From positions 5,056,001 to 5,120,000 of the forward strand of contig NZ_CP036299.1 in NCBI RefSeq assembly GCF_007752345.1: DNA of 64,000 bases, given 5' to 3'. The translations under genes and the position numbers were made by a program. The notes beneath the pieces are model-generated. The model was given only the letters and a program-made list of their open reading frames with translations, was not told the origin of the DNA and made no database searches. The DNA comes from Planctopirus ephydatiae (lineage in GTDB: Bacteria > Planctomycetota > Planctomycetia > Planctomycetales > Planctomycetaceae). Positions 20,900 to 29,835 of the stretch are shown piece after piece. Within the stretch, counting starts at the first letter, position 1. The number at the start of each line of letters is the position of its first letter.

Positions 20900-20942
20900 A
20901 GTGACCCGGCAACCCCCATGATTGCCGGGTCACTCCATTTTT
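20900..20942 (+). terminator. Rho-independent terminator after lpdA
   Basis: AGTGACCCGGCAA pairs perfectly with TTGCCGGGTCACT (13 pairs), followed by CCATTTTT. It begins about 29 bases past the stop codon. Confidence 0.92.
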
Positions 20943-21134
20943 GACGTGAAAAAACTCAATTTGTGGTCTGGAAAAGATCATTCTGATAAAATTTGATCTG
21001 TTCAGCCTCTCGAAGCTGCAGAACCGCTTGCCCAAGCCATGTGGCTGGTTTACTCTAAGATTCTCACCGATGAGAAGATCGTTCTCACCCACAACCTGCC
21101 CTGCGAACCAGATTTTTTTTCCGAGGATTGCGCC

Positions 21135-21908
21135 ATGAAGACCTTACTCAGATCATTCGCCTGTTTTGCAATCAGTGCCGCAGCCTGCTTGGCCGTGACC
21201 AAGGGGGCTGTTGCAGCCGACTGGGGAACTTTGAGTGGTCAGATTGTGCTGGATGGTGCAGTCCCTGATGCGAAAGTGCTGGTTCGCAAAGGAGACTCAA
21301 CGGTTCGTGATGCTGCCGTCTGTGCCAAGCAAGATTTGCCTGATCTGAGTCTGGTGGTGGATCCTGCCAGCAAAGGGATTGCGAATGTGGTGATCTATCT
21401 CACCAAGGCTCCCAAGTCGATCCATCCCGACCTCAAGGCAGGCAAGACCGCCACTGTCGAATTCGATAATCAGACTTGTCTGTTTGTTCCACGCGTGATT
21501 GCCGTACAGACGGGCCAGCCGATTAAAGTGCTGAACACTGATGCTGTTGCCCACAACGTGCACACCTATTCGACAAAGAATACTGCAGTCAATTTTCTCG
21601 TCCAGCCAGGGAATAAGACAGGCGTGCCACTGAAGGGAACCGAACAGGAACGAGTTCCATTCAAAGTAACTTGCGACATTCATCCGTGGATGCTGGGCCA
21701 CTGGATGGTCTGCGATCACCCTTACTTCGCTGTGACCGGGGCTGATGGCAAGTTCACCATTGAAAATCTGCCAGCCGGTGAAGAAATTGAAGTCCGGATG
21801 TGGCAGGAACGCTCTGGTTATGTGCAAAAGCCTGCGAAAATGACTCTCAAGGCGGGTGCTAACGACCTCGGTGCGATTAAGGTTCCTGTGGCCAGCTTCA
21901 ATAAATAA
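21135..21908 (+). CDS. Exported cupredoxin-like protein
   Basis: Product of about 257 residues starting at the ATG at 21135, which has GAGGA 8 bases upstream and opens a clear signal peptide ending near GAVA-ADW; a longer frame from 21039 is unlikely. The mature part has a cupredoxin-like fold with probable type I copper ligands: His in VAHNVHTY, then Cys, His and Met in VTCDIHPWMLGHWM. The C-terminal 70 residues look like a small carboxypeptidase-regulatory-like beta domain (GKFTIENLPAGEEIEVRMW). It would carry electrons or bind copper outside the cytoplasm. It stands between lpdA and the GcvH-like gene, with its own terminator. Confidence 0.85.
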   Translation: MKTLLRSFACFAISAAACLAVTKGAVAADWGTLSGQIVLDGAVPDAKVLVRKGDSTVRDAAVCAKQDLPDLSLVVDPASKGIANVVIYLTKAPKSIHPDLKAGKTATVEFDNQTCLFVPRVIAVQTGQPIKVLNTDAVAHNVHTYSTKNTAVNFLVQPGNKTGVPLKGTEQERVPFKVTCDIHPWMLGHWMVCDHPYFAVTGADGKFTIENLPAGEEIEVRMWQERSGYVQKPAKMTLKAGANDLGAIKVPVASFNK

Positions 21909-21938
21909 GCTGAAGCAGGATTTCGCAATTCATCACTG

Positions 21939-21970
21939 CGCCTTGAAGGTTCGTGCCTTCAAGGCGTTTT
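21939..21970 (+). terminator. Rho-independent terminator after the cupredoxin gene
   Basis: CGCCTTGAAGG pairs with CCTTCAAGGCG (11 pairs) around TTCGTG, followed by TTTT. It begins 30 bases past the stop codon. Confidence 0.9.
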
Positions 21971-22127
21971 GCTGCGCGAGGATGGTTGTGGGTTGGTGGT
22001 TGGAAAGACTTGGGAATCACTGTCCAGCGGGCAATTCCAATCGACAACAATCAACCAACAACTCCCCACCCACACGGTTCTCCGGCGTTGATTCCACAGC
22101 AGCGCACTCGACTCGCAAAGGCTCGCC

Positions 22128-22583
22128 ATGTCAGACGAATTGACATTCATGATGGGGCAGTTTCCGGCCCGGATACGGACCGACCGAAACTATGTGGCGA
22201 CACACTTCTGGCTTCAGTCGATTGGGCTCGAGCTTTATCGCGTCGGGTTTACAGCTTATGCCGTCCGACTCCTGCAGGATGTCTATTTTCTCGACTGGTC
22301 CATCAGTGATGGGACGATGGTTGGTAAAAAAGCCGAGATTGGCGAGATCGAGAGTTCCAAAGCTCTGAGTACCATGTACTCGGCAGAAGCAGGCGAGATT
22401 GTGCGAATCAACCCTGTGGTGGCGGCTGATCCGAGTGCCATCAATGCCGATTCTTACGGGGAAGGCTGGCTCTATGAACTGCGAACTAACTCCAGCTTGT
22501 TGAGTGCTGCAGAATATATGGATGTGCTCGCTGCGAGTTGGGAAAAAACGCAGGCCATTATCAAGGGGCAGATGAATCAGTGA
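22128..22583 (+). CDS. GcvH-like lipoyl-carrier protein
   Basis: Recognised as a divergent homologue of the glycine cleavage H protein (151 residues; the family is usually about 125-130). The alignment by eye runs from THFWLQ (family HEWV) through RVGFTAYAVRLLQDVYFLDW (family GITDYAQELLGDIVFVELP) to GEIESSKALSTMYSAEAGEI (family ESVKAVSDLYSPVSGEV), and ends with DSYGEGWLYEL. The lipoyl-accepting lysine is K78 in ESSKA. AAAGG precedes the ATG. No gcvT, gcvP or lipoate ligase is nearby; instead a ferredoxin gene follows and lpdA lies upstream. It could serve glycine cleavage with distant partners or act as a carrier in another lipoyl-dependent pathway. Confidence 0.8.
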   Translation: MSDELTFMMGQFPARIRTDRNYVATHFWLQSIGLELYRVGFTAYAVRLLQDVYFLDWSISDGTMVGKKAEIGEIESSKALSTMYSAEAGEIVRINPVVAADPSAINADSYGEGWLYELRTNSSLLSAAEYMDVLAASWEKTQAIIKGQMNQ

Positions 22584-22847
22584 TATCCCGTTCGCCTTGT
22601 GAGTTGTGGATGAAAACGAATCAGTGATAGAAAAGGATACGGCGTCGATTTGCCATTGGTGTCATGGTTCGACATGATCAATGAGTCGAAAACATCGGGG
22701 TGCCGAGAGCCTTCTCAACACTTCCATGATGTCGGAGCCAACCGACCATTCCCGTAAAATTTGTCAGATCTCAACCGTGAGGCAGCAGAACCATCAGACT
22801 GTGCACACTCGCCAGATGGCCAGACAGTCGTATGTCGGAGAAGTGAT

Positions 22848-23954
22848 ATGGCTTCAGGAAAACTGACAGTCGTCATCTCACAGGCACCGGGCAAAAACCC
22901 GGTCAAAAGAGCCCTGGAAGAAGATATCGCTGTCCAGCTCATGCTGGGTGGTCAGGTCGATGTCTCGGTCATTCCTCACCTGTATGATCTCCCTGCGGAT
23001 CATACGGGATTGATGTTTTTGCGATCGCTCCCGGGCCACTTTGTGATTCTTTCGTGGCTTTATCCACGAGCTGCCCACTGGGTTCTGGATCGTCAGAAAA
23101 TTGGTGGACAACTGGGGAAGACCCTGATTGTTGATGAAGACGAGGACGAAGCGGAAACCGATGCCGACTCGGCAGAGATTCTGGCGGAAATGAATGGTGC
23201 CCATTCCGAAGCTGGAGCGGAAACTCATGGAAAGCCGTCTCGTACCATCTGGTCCATCGATCTGAGAGTCCGGTCAGATGCGGCGGCCTATGTGGAAGAG
23301 ATTCAGCGGATTGCCGCCGAGATGGCCGTCCCTGTGGTTTCTTTGGGATTGTCCTTTCCCTCGAAGTCGGCCCCGCCGAAAGCTTCTGAGGATCTGCCTC
23401 TCATCACCCCGCCAGTTCATTCCATGGCCAACGGCAGTTCCGAGGCGAATGGTGCTGCCTTATTGCCAATACCCGTTCATGTAGGAACTGAAGAGCTGAC
23501 GAAGCGGCGCTGGTATCCGGTGATTGATTACAGCCGCTGTACCAACTGCATGGAGTGCATCGACTTTTGCCTCTTTGGTGTTTATGGCGTGGATGCGCTC
23601 GACCGCATTCTCGTTGAGCAGCAGGATAGCTGCAAAAAAGGTTGCCCGGCCTGCAGCAGAGTTTGCCCCGCCAATGCAATTATCTTTCCTGAGCACAAAA
23701 CAGCGGCGATCGCCGGTGCTGACGGTGACGGCCCCGCAGCCTTCAAAGTCGATCTGTCGAAGCTCTTTGGCGGAGGGAACGATTCCGCCGAATCGGCCCT
23801 CGAAATGGCTGTCAAAGAACGCGATCAGGAACTTGTCGCCGATGGTCGAGAAGCGGTCGGTATGAAGGTGGGCATCCCCAAGCGGCAGGAAGGAAAAGCC
23901 CAGTCCCCACGCGACAATCTCGACGACCTCCTCGACAGCCTCGACAGCTTTTGA
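22848..23954 (+). CDS. Two-cluster ferredoxin with unknown N-terminal domain
   Basis: Of 368 residues, the C-terminal part (about 220-290) holds two cysteine sets: C231-x2-C-x2-C-x3-C241 and C262-x3-C-x2-C-x3-C273 followed by Pro, consistent with two [4Fe-4S] clusters, the second with unusual C-x3 spacing. The first 110 residues form an unrecognised domain (AVQLMLGGQVDVSVIPHLYD). An acidic linker and a charged tail with DDLLDSL follow. GGAGAAG 7 bases before the ATG at 22848 supports this start over a longer frame. It probably acts as a cytoplasmic electron carrier; the partner is unknown. It lies 264 bases past the GcvH-like gene on the same strand. Confidence 0.82.
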   Translation: MASGKLTVVISQAPGKNPVKRALEEDIAVQLMLGGQVDVSVIPHLYDLPADHTGLMFLRSLPGHFVILSWLYPRAAHWVLDRQKIGGQLGKTLIVDEDEDEAETDADSAEILAEMNGAHSEAGAETHGKPSRTIWSIDLRVRSDAAAYVEEIQRIAAEMAVPVVSLGLSFPSKSAPPKASEDLPLITPPVHSMANGSSEANGAALLPIPVHVGTEELTKRRWYPVIDYSRCTNCMECIDFCLFGVYGVDALDRILVEQQDSCKKGCPACSRVCPANAIIFPEHKTAAIAGADGDGPAAFKVDLSKLFGGGNDSAESALEMAVKERDQELVADGREAVGMKVGIPKRQEGKAQSPRDNLDDLLDSLDSF

Positions 23955-24080
23955 CCGGGTTCAAGTCGGTGAGACGGCGTATGAAAGTTTTTCGTTGAGT
24001 AAAGGATGTCTATTGCGCCGTCAGGGCGTGGAAGATTATCTTCGCATGCACTTCGATTCGATGCTCGCAAAACAATAACT

Positions 24081-24108
24081 CCCGGCGATTTTGCAACCAC
24101 CGGGAGCC
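24081..24108. terminator. Possible bidirectional terminator
   Basis: CTCCCGG pairs with CCGGGAG around a 14-base loop, between convergent genes. On the minus strand it is followed by TTATTGTTTTG, so it best fits the gene ending at 24164. Confidence 0.5.
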
Positions 24109-24163
24109 TTGATGCCCATCATAATGTCTGAACAGTACAGGAGCCTCTAAGCCCCTGTCGCAG

Positions 24164-25162
24164 CTACTTCTGATTCACTTCCTGCATCAGATTCTTGGCA
24201 ATCTGAAGATGCTTTTGTGTGGTAGCTTTAGCTTCCACAACGAACTGCTGCAGCTCTCCGGTCGTATGCCTTTCGAGCACTGTTAGCTGTGCCAGCATCC
24301 CCATGTGCATCCCCGCCTGGATACCCAGAAAAGCCTCATCGATCTGCTTGTTTTCCTTGGCTTCCATCAGTTCGGCAATTGCCAGGTTCAGGCATTCCTG
24401 AGTGGCCTCCTGATGAATCTGCAGAAACTGGTCGCCCTCACTGGTTTTTCCTGCATACTGCGGCTGAAGCACAACTCGGTTTCGATAACCAACGACCTGT
24501 CGTCCGGTAGCAGGCCCATTGGGTGTCAAATCAACATTGACTCCCGTTGTCCGCTCAATCTGACGTTCGGTTCTTTCGTTCTGACGTTCCACACGCCGCT
24601 GGGCCGGTGTCGCGGGAACGGGAGTCGTGACAACTTCCGTCGCCACAAATGTGGCGGGCCGGGGTTGTTCCGACTGTGTGGTCTGGGTCATTTTCATGGC
24701 CTGAAGCTTCTGGACTGCTTTTTGATGGTCGGCCACAAGCTGTTCGGCAAACTTCTTCACCTTCTCGTTTTGAAGTTCGTTTTCAATGAACTTGCTCAAC
24801 TCGACTTCTTCCTGATTTTTGAGAATCAGGCAATTGAGAATATGCGATTCGATATTCATCGCAGGCTGTTGTACCGCTCTCGCATTGACGCCTGGGCGTT
24901 CCTGCCCGGCCACCAGTTGAGTGCCAGGTGTGTAGACGTTACCAGGGATCCGATCGACCTGATTGGGATCAATGGCTGTCGTACCCCGCGGTGGAGTATT
25001 AGTCTGCACCTGGACATTGCCGATCGGTGTTTCGACGTTGGTTACGTTCTTCGTCGGAGGAGTGACATTTGCTGGCGTTGAAGCGCTCTTGGCCTGTGCC
25101 AAGGCTGTGGTTGCGAGGCCAATCGATAAGCCTGTCGTAAGAATTGTCTTGAAAACGTGCAT
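24164..25162 (-). CDS. Exported DUF4142 helical protein
   Basis: Product of 332 residues with a signal peptide (MHVFKTILTTGLSIGLATTALAQ). The start at 25162 is fixed by GGAGG 6 bases upstream; a longer frame to 25282 is not credible. A Thr/Pro/Asn-rich linker leads to two helical halves: residues about 110-170 (HILNCLILKNQEEVELSKF, EQLVADHQKA) and about 250-325 (HQEATQECLNLA, HMGMLAQLTVLERH, TTQKHLQIAKNLM), with about 80 residues of low-complexity linker between them, which is longer than usual. DUF4142 proteins resemble ferritin-like bundles and are often stress-linked, but function is unknown. Confidence 0.82.
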   Translation of the reverse strand: MHVFKTILTTGLSIGLATTALAQAKSASTPANVTPPTKNVTNVETPIGNVQVQTNTPPRGTTAIDPNQVDRIPGNVYTPGTQLVAGQERPGVNARAVQQPAMNIESHILNCLILKNQEEVELSKFIENELQNEKVKKFAEQLVADHQKAVQKLQAMKMTQTTQSEQPRPATFVATEVVTTPVPATPAQRRVERQNERTERQIERTTGVNVDLTPNGPATGRQVVGYRNRVVLQPQYAGKTSEGDQFLQIHQEATQECLNLAIAELMEAKENKQIDEAFLGIQAGMHMGMLAQLTVLERHTTGELQQFVVEAKATTQKHLQIAKNLMQEVNQK

Positions 25163-25616
25163 GCTGAACCTCCAGTGATCAAAGCAAAACAAAATCGCCA
25201 CTCTTTGATGATGCACCCAACATGAGCAATCATCCGGTATCTCCTGGAGAGGCGAATTGTGCGGAGGTCTATGTCGCAACATACATGCCGCAAGCTATTC
25301 TCGAAGTGATGGTTGAGGCCATTCGACGGGCTTTCGACGTGAGATGGCTTGCCTGATGAATGAACCATCGGTTGGCACGATTTCGTTTAACGCAACGAAC
25401 AAGGGGATTTACACAATCGCTGAGAGTCTGTTTCTGGAGTTTTGAGAATCTTGGGCGAAGTGAACTTCAGGCACTTCTTCAAGAGCGTCCCTGAGAAAAT
25501 CTTCACAAGAAGTGAATCGCGATCAACCACTCAATAAGATCGATTGAGACGGCAGCCTGCGTGTCGGTCGCCTGGCGATCATGTTTGTTGCCGGCCTTGA
25601 TGTCCTCGCGAATGAT
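25163..25616. other. Spacer with no recognisable feature
   Basis: Contains the promoter of the DUF4142 gene (minus). No ORF, repeat or terminator stands out. Confidence 0.4.
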
Positions 25617-26969
25617 TCAGGGAGTGGTCGATTTGGGCAGCATGAGATCGGCATAGTTCAGGATGCCGGTCCAGAACTCGCTTGTGAGTGTGTGCTTTTC
25701 TGGCAGCCGCAATTGCAGCAGCTCGCCCACTTTGCCAGGTTGAATCTCTGCGACCGAAGTGATCAGTCCCGATCCGACCAGGCCGGTTTTCCCGAGCAGC
25801 TTCCAGACGGGGTCAATTGCCTTAAGTGTTTCCAGCGATCTGGGAAAGTTCGCCCAGGCGTCCTGATCGCCTTCGGTATCGAGCAGTAATCGCGGCGCCA
25901 CGAGCGAAGCGACCGCATGCTGATCGAAAGGAATCCGTGGCTCGTTACCGCCGAATTTCTTGAACTCGCCACAGAACCAATGGGGGAAGACGCGATTGAT
26001 TCGTTCGACAGTCTCTTGATTGTTCTCCCGGCTCAAGGCCATGCCACCCGTTCCCGATTGATGGGGTACCACCAGGGCAATTCGTTCGTCCATAGCAGCA
26101 GCAAAGAGGACAGTTTTCCCTCGGCGCGAATGACCTAGGAGACAAATACGCCGGGGATCGAGCTGTGGTTCCTGAGCCAGTTGATCGACGCAACGCAGCA
26201 GCCCCCAGGCCCACAGGGCAATTGTGGCGGGTTGTGAGCCCGCGGGAACCTGGTCGCTTTTCAGATAAGGAAACAGGCCATCGGTCCACTCATTCTTGTC
26301 GGCTTTTGTGTCACTTTCGTGGTAGGTCGCAAAGGCATAACCTCGGTCGATCACCTGCTCGACACACCAGAAGTCGGCCTGTGCGCCACGCTGCCCGATC
26401 CATTCTTTCTTCGAGCAATAGCGATCGGTATGAATCGTCGTGTGCGGATCTGTCGTGACGTTGGCGTTGCCACAATAGTTGAGTGTCAGGAAGACAGGGA
26501 TTTTTCCTGCCGGGTGACGGTTGGGAATCCAGAGTGCGAGGCGGATCTCGGGTGCCTCTGGAGGAAGCTGAGTGAATTTGAGGCTGATCTCTTTGAGCGT
26601 GGCCTTTCCAGCCTGAGCATCGGGAACCATTTTCGTAACCGTAGCTGTGAATGGCTGCGCGGCCGGCAAATACCCGAACATCTCACGCTGAATGAGTTCC
26701 TGAAGTTCTGGCCGCCTCCGCTTCATCCAGTCCTCAGGTGTTTTAACTGTCGTTCCATTTTTCAGCTTCAAAAGTTCAGGGAGTGCAGTCGATTCGGGAT
26801 ATGCGTCCCAGTTGATCGCGGGAGTACCTGGGGATGCCTCTTGAGTGCCGACCTGAGAATTTGTGGACAAGGGTTCCGCACTTTCTACCGCTGTCGCCAG
26901 GAGACACAGCCACAGCACAGGAACAACAGAGTTCTTTAAATCGAGCTTTATGGAAACTAAGTTTTTCAT
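25617..26969 (-). CDS. Exported CE15-like esterase (glucuronoyl esterase type)
   Basis: Alpha/beta hydrolase of about 450 residues. The ATG at 26969 has GAGG 7 bases upstream and opens a signal peptide (ending near LLATAVESA). Family CE15 landmarks: nucleophile S281 in GHSRRGK, the following PHQSGTGGMALSR oxyanion region, and the catalytic His H351 in PFDQHAVASLVAPR. CE15 enzymes cleave ester links between glucuronoxylan and lignin in plant cell walls; some act on other sugar esters. An N-terminal part of about 130 residues with LIQREMFGYLP fits bacterial members. No xylanase is adjacent, so the substrate is inferred only from family. Confidence 0.87.
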   Translation of the reverse strand: MKNLVSIKLDLKNSVVPVLWLCLLATAVESAEPLSTNSQVGTQEASPGTPAINWDAYPESTALPELLKLKNGTTVKTPEDWMKRRRPELQELIQREMFGYLPAAQPFTATVTKMVPDAQAGKATLKEISLKFTQLPPEAPEIRLALWIPNRHPAGKIPVFLTLNYCGNANVTTDPHTTIHTDRYCSKKEWIGQRGAQADFWCVEQVIDRGYAFATYHESDTKADKNEWTDGLFPYLKSDQVPAGSQPATIALWAWGLLRCVDQLAQEPQLDPRRICLLGHSRRGKTVLFAAAMDERIALVVPHQSGTGGMALSRENNQETVERINRVFPHWFCGEFKKFGGNEPRIPFDQHAVASLVAPRLLLDTEGDQDAWANFPRSLETLKAIDPVWKLLGKTGLVGSGLITSVAEIQPGKVGELLQLRLPEKHTLTSEFWTGILNYADLMLPKSTTP

Positions 26970-27345
26970 CGTGGGCCTCATGTCAGCAGGGAAGTCAATC
27001 GCGATGGGTACTGCCCGGAATCGTGATCTGAAGTGTGCCAAATTCCAGATCGCGGCGAAAGAAGGCAGCCTTCAAAGCGGCGCGATCAGAAAATCAGGCT
27101 GCGGCAAGCCTCTTTGGCATATGTGAAAACTGACGCCTGGCAGCGTTGTATGCAGAAAATGACGACGAAACATTCCCTGCAATTTCGACTCGCGAAGTGG
27201 TTGAGAGTAGCGAAACGACGCAGAATGGAGCAAACTTTCGTGCACAAGATCATTGTTGAAATCAGCCATCCGAGGCCGTTTGGCTGAGAGACAGTGATGC
27301 CAGACGATTTTGCTGGACCATCTTTCAGGAAACTGCGGGCTCAAT
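26970..27345. other. Divergent promoter region
   Basis: Between the esterase (minus) and cdsA (plus). No terminator or repeat was seen and short ORFs here lack similarity to known proteins. A 12-residue in-frame extension of cdsA from 27310 is possible. Confidence 0.4.
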
Positions 27346-28257
27346 ATGCTTCGATGGCGGCTGGCCATGTCTGCCGTGCTGATTCCACTTCTGGCGGGGA
27401 TCTTCGCACTCGATCATTCCTTCGGAAGATCAGCACCCATTCTGCTGGTGTTTGGTTGCGTGCTGGCCTATCGCGGGGCCGATGAACTGTGCGATCTTCT
27501 GCATACTCGAAACTTCACACCCCATCGATTCACTGTGTGTGCACTGAGCATGCTGGTGACATCGGCTGCCTGGTTTGGTCGATCGAGGATCTTTCCCATC
27601 GATGTGCCCGATGATGGCAACACGCTGGCGCAAGTCATGCTGGCCTATTCGCTGTCCATTCTGATCATGTTCTTTGTCTCGGCGTACCGGTATCGCGAGC
27701 CCGGCAAAAGCATGGAAACGCTTGGTGCCGAGCTGATGATTGTCAGCTATGTGGGTGTGCTCCTGGGTGTCTGTGCCCAGTTGCGATGGGTGGCAGGTGC
27801 TGAGGCTGGCTATCTAGTGATGGGATCCTTGGTGATTGTGACGAAAGCCGGCGATGCAGGTGCGTATACACTGGGCCGGCTGTTCGGACGCCGAAAGCTG
27901 GTGCCGTTGCTTTCTCCGGGCAAGACGTATGCCGGCGCTGGTGGTGCACTCCTGGGTTCGGCACTGGGGGCTTACTTGTGGCTCACCTTTGCGACACCAT
28001 TTTTCAATGCGACATGGCAGCCGCCGGAATGGTACTGGACAGTCCTCTATGGTGTGATTATTGGCATTGTCGGTCTGATTGGAGATCTCTGCGAATCGCT
28101 GATCAAACGGGATGTCGGCAAGAAAGATTCCGCAGGACTGCTCCCAGGTTTTGGCGGCTTACTCGACCTGCTGGACAGCATTATTTACTCAGCACCAGTG
28201 GCCTATATTCTATGGAAGGCCATCCCCCTGGCGACCTGGAAAATTCCCGGAGCCTGA
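27346..28257 (+). CDS. cdsA: Phosphatidate cytidylyltransferase
   Basis: Membrane enzyme of about 303 residues making CDP-diacylglycerol from phosphatidate and CTP, the branch point of phospholipid synthesis. It has about eight hydrophobic segments and the family signature SLIKRDVGKKDSAGLLPGFGG with LLDSI near the C-terminus. The start at 27346 (MLRWRLAM) fits the membrane start; ATG at 27310 is an alternative. In most bacteria cdsA is followed by dxr and rseP; here they are 5 kb away, separated by unrelated genes. Confidence 0.95.
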   Translation: MLRWRLAMSAVLIPLLAGIFALDHSFGRSAPILLVFGCVLAYRGADELCDLLHTRNFTPHRFTVCALSMLVTSAAWFGRSRIFPIDVPDDGNTLAQVMLAYSLSILIMFFVSAYRYREPGKSMETLGAELMIVSYVGVLLGVCAQLRWVAGAEAGYLVMGSLVIVTKAGDAGAYTLGRLFGRRKLVPLLSPGKTYAGAGGALLGSALGAYLWLTFATPFFNATWQPPEWYWTVLYGVIIGIVGLIGDLCESLIKRDVGKKDSAGLLPGFGGLLDLLDSIIYSAPVAYILWKAIPLATWKIPGA

Positions 28258-28698
28258 TGTCATTGCTGACTGATAGCACCCTTCAAGCAATCTCGCTCAC
28301 ACTCAGCAGGACACACTCGCTCAAAGCCGCGAAGCATGGCACTGAACCATGCCGCAGGGCGCGCTGTTGCAGAGCTGTATGAGACGTGGTTGGCTGTCGC
28401 AAGGTCGTACTGAATTCTGAGCAACCAGCTCTGAACCATGGGCTCATGGATCGCAGCGTTTTTTGGTAGAGATGACTCTGCCAATCCGGCGTCGCGTAAC
28501 TTCTTACCTATGCAGTTGTTGGATGATTTTTCGTGGGATCCAGCGGCAGCACTTTTTAGTAGATCTAGTCGTCACTGGTCGATTTCCAGCGGGATGGCGC
28601 GCGATTCGCGAACTGAATCGATTCAGGTTTACGCACGACCCATGCAGTCGTGCGGTCACTGGCTCTTGAGTTAAAGGATTTGATGTTGAGGTGTTATC
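28258..28698. other. Spacer with perfect hairpin upstream of the REC-HPt gene
   Basis: Holds a perfect hairpin at 28632-28654 ending 44 bases before the REC-HPt start. Otherwise no gene or terminator is apparent. Confidence 0.45.
28632..28654. promoter_or_regulatory. Perfect hairpin in the leader of the REC-HPt gene
   Basis: CGCACGAC, loop CCATGCA, GTCGTGCG: eight pairs, no T tract. Being 44 bases from the start codon, it may be an operator for a dimeric regulator or a 5' UTR structure; function is a guess. Confidence 0.35.
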
Positions 28699-29766
28699 AT
28701 GCGTACTGTACTGGTGGTCGACGACACGCCCGCCATGCAAAGATTTCTGGCGGAAGTCTTTGTTCGGAATGGAGATCGTGTCGAAGTTGCAGGGAATGGC
28801 ATTGAGGCAATTGCCAAAATTCGCAGAAAGCCATTTGACGTTGTCATCATGGATCTGCAGATGCCCTTGATGAATGGCTTTCAGGCCGCCATCGCGATTC
28901 GACTCATGCCCGATGAGACACGATCATCGATTCCCATCGTGGCGATCTCGGCACACAGCGAACCGACTCTGGCTGTCTCCTGTATTGACGCCGTTATGGA
29001 TGATCTCTTGTTGAAGCCACTGACAGCCGAAGTGCTCCTCCAGAGTGTTGAACGGATCGCAGTCCGTTCACGTCAGCGGGACCAGTGGAAATTACTGCAC
29101 CCGGATTATATTCCTCAGGCGAAAGCATTCGCGGAATCTTTAGGAGGCCGAAATCCATCCAGCCATGAGCCAACTGATCCATCTCGCTTCATCGAAAAGA
29201 AATCATTTTACGACAACAATTTTGACTCACTCCGGCAGCAAACGATGCATCAGCGGCCGCATGAACCCAGGCCTTCACAGAATCGATCACGCGAAGAGTG
29301 GTCTGAGAATCCAGAGTGGCGCAATCGAGAGTTGCAGGAATTCACACCTCGTTTCTCGTCGGAAATGTCGGATCGGCAGTCTCAGTCTGAGACCTTAACG
29401 ACCAGTCAGCAGCTCTTCGACGCGGAACGTGTGATGAGGAATCTGGGAGTTGACCGCAAACTGCTCATGATGCTGGCGGGCTTTTTTATCGAATCTGTGC
29501 CACCCATGCTGCAAGATCTGACAACAGCAACTAAGCACCAAAACGCCGCCGATATGCAACGGATAGCCCACAGCTTGCGAGGACTGGCAGCCACATTCAG
29601 CCCGCCAGAGGTTCTGGATCTGGCCCGAAAGATCGAAATTGCTGCTCAGAACGACGATATCGAAGAAGCGACAGCGTTGCTGCCAGCCCTTCATCAGGGA
29701 TTAGCACAGCTCACAACCGAATTGCAGTCTTATCGACAATCGGAACTCGATGACTCTCAGTCGTAA
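28699..29766 (+). CDS. Response regulator receiver-HPt fusion
   Basis: Protein of 355 residues. An N-terminal CheY-like receiver (1-120) has acidic pocket D8-D9, phospho-acceptor D52 (IMDLQMPLMNG) and K106 (LLKP). A Gln/Ser/Arg-rich disordered linker (about 135-235) leads to a C-terminal histidine phosphotransfer domain (about 245-340) with H291 in AHSLRGLAATF. No kinase or output domain is present, so it would take phosphate from a separate kinase or pass it between proteins in a multistep relay. GAGG 7 bases upstream supports the start. No sensor kinase gene is nearby. Confidence 0.92.
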   Translation: MRTVLVVDDTPAMQRFLAEVFVRNGDRVEVAGNGIEAIAKIRRKPFDVVIMDLQMPLMNGFQAAIAIRLMPDETRSSIPIVAISAHSEPTLAVSCIDAVMDDLLLKPLTAEVLLQSVERIAVRSRQRDQWKLLHPDYIPQAKAFAESLGGRNPSSHEPTDPSRFIEKKSFYDNNFDSLRQQTMHQRPHEPRPSQNRSREEWSENPEWRNRELQEFTPRFSSEMSDRQSQSETLTTSQQLFDAERVMRNLGVDRKLLMMLAGFFIESVPPMLQDLTTATKHQNAADMQRIAHSLRGLAATFSPPEVLDLARKIEIAAQNDDIEEATALLPALHQGLAQLTTELQSYRQSELDDSQS

Positions 29767-29835
29767 ATGAACTCAACCGGTGTTGAATTGGTTCTGTCGG
29801 TCATGGTTCGGCATGGCACACAGGCCAGTGGACGA

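Noticed and set aside
22662-29815. Short GTCATGGTTCGRCATG-like matches at 22662 and about 29801
   Set aside because: Only about 16 bases are shared and flanks differ; too short to call a repeat family.
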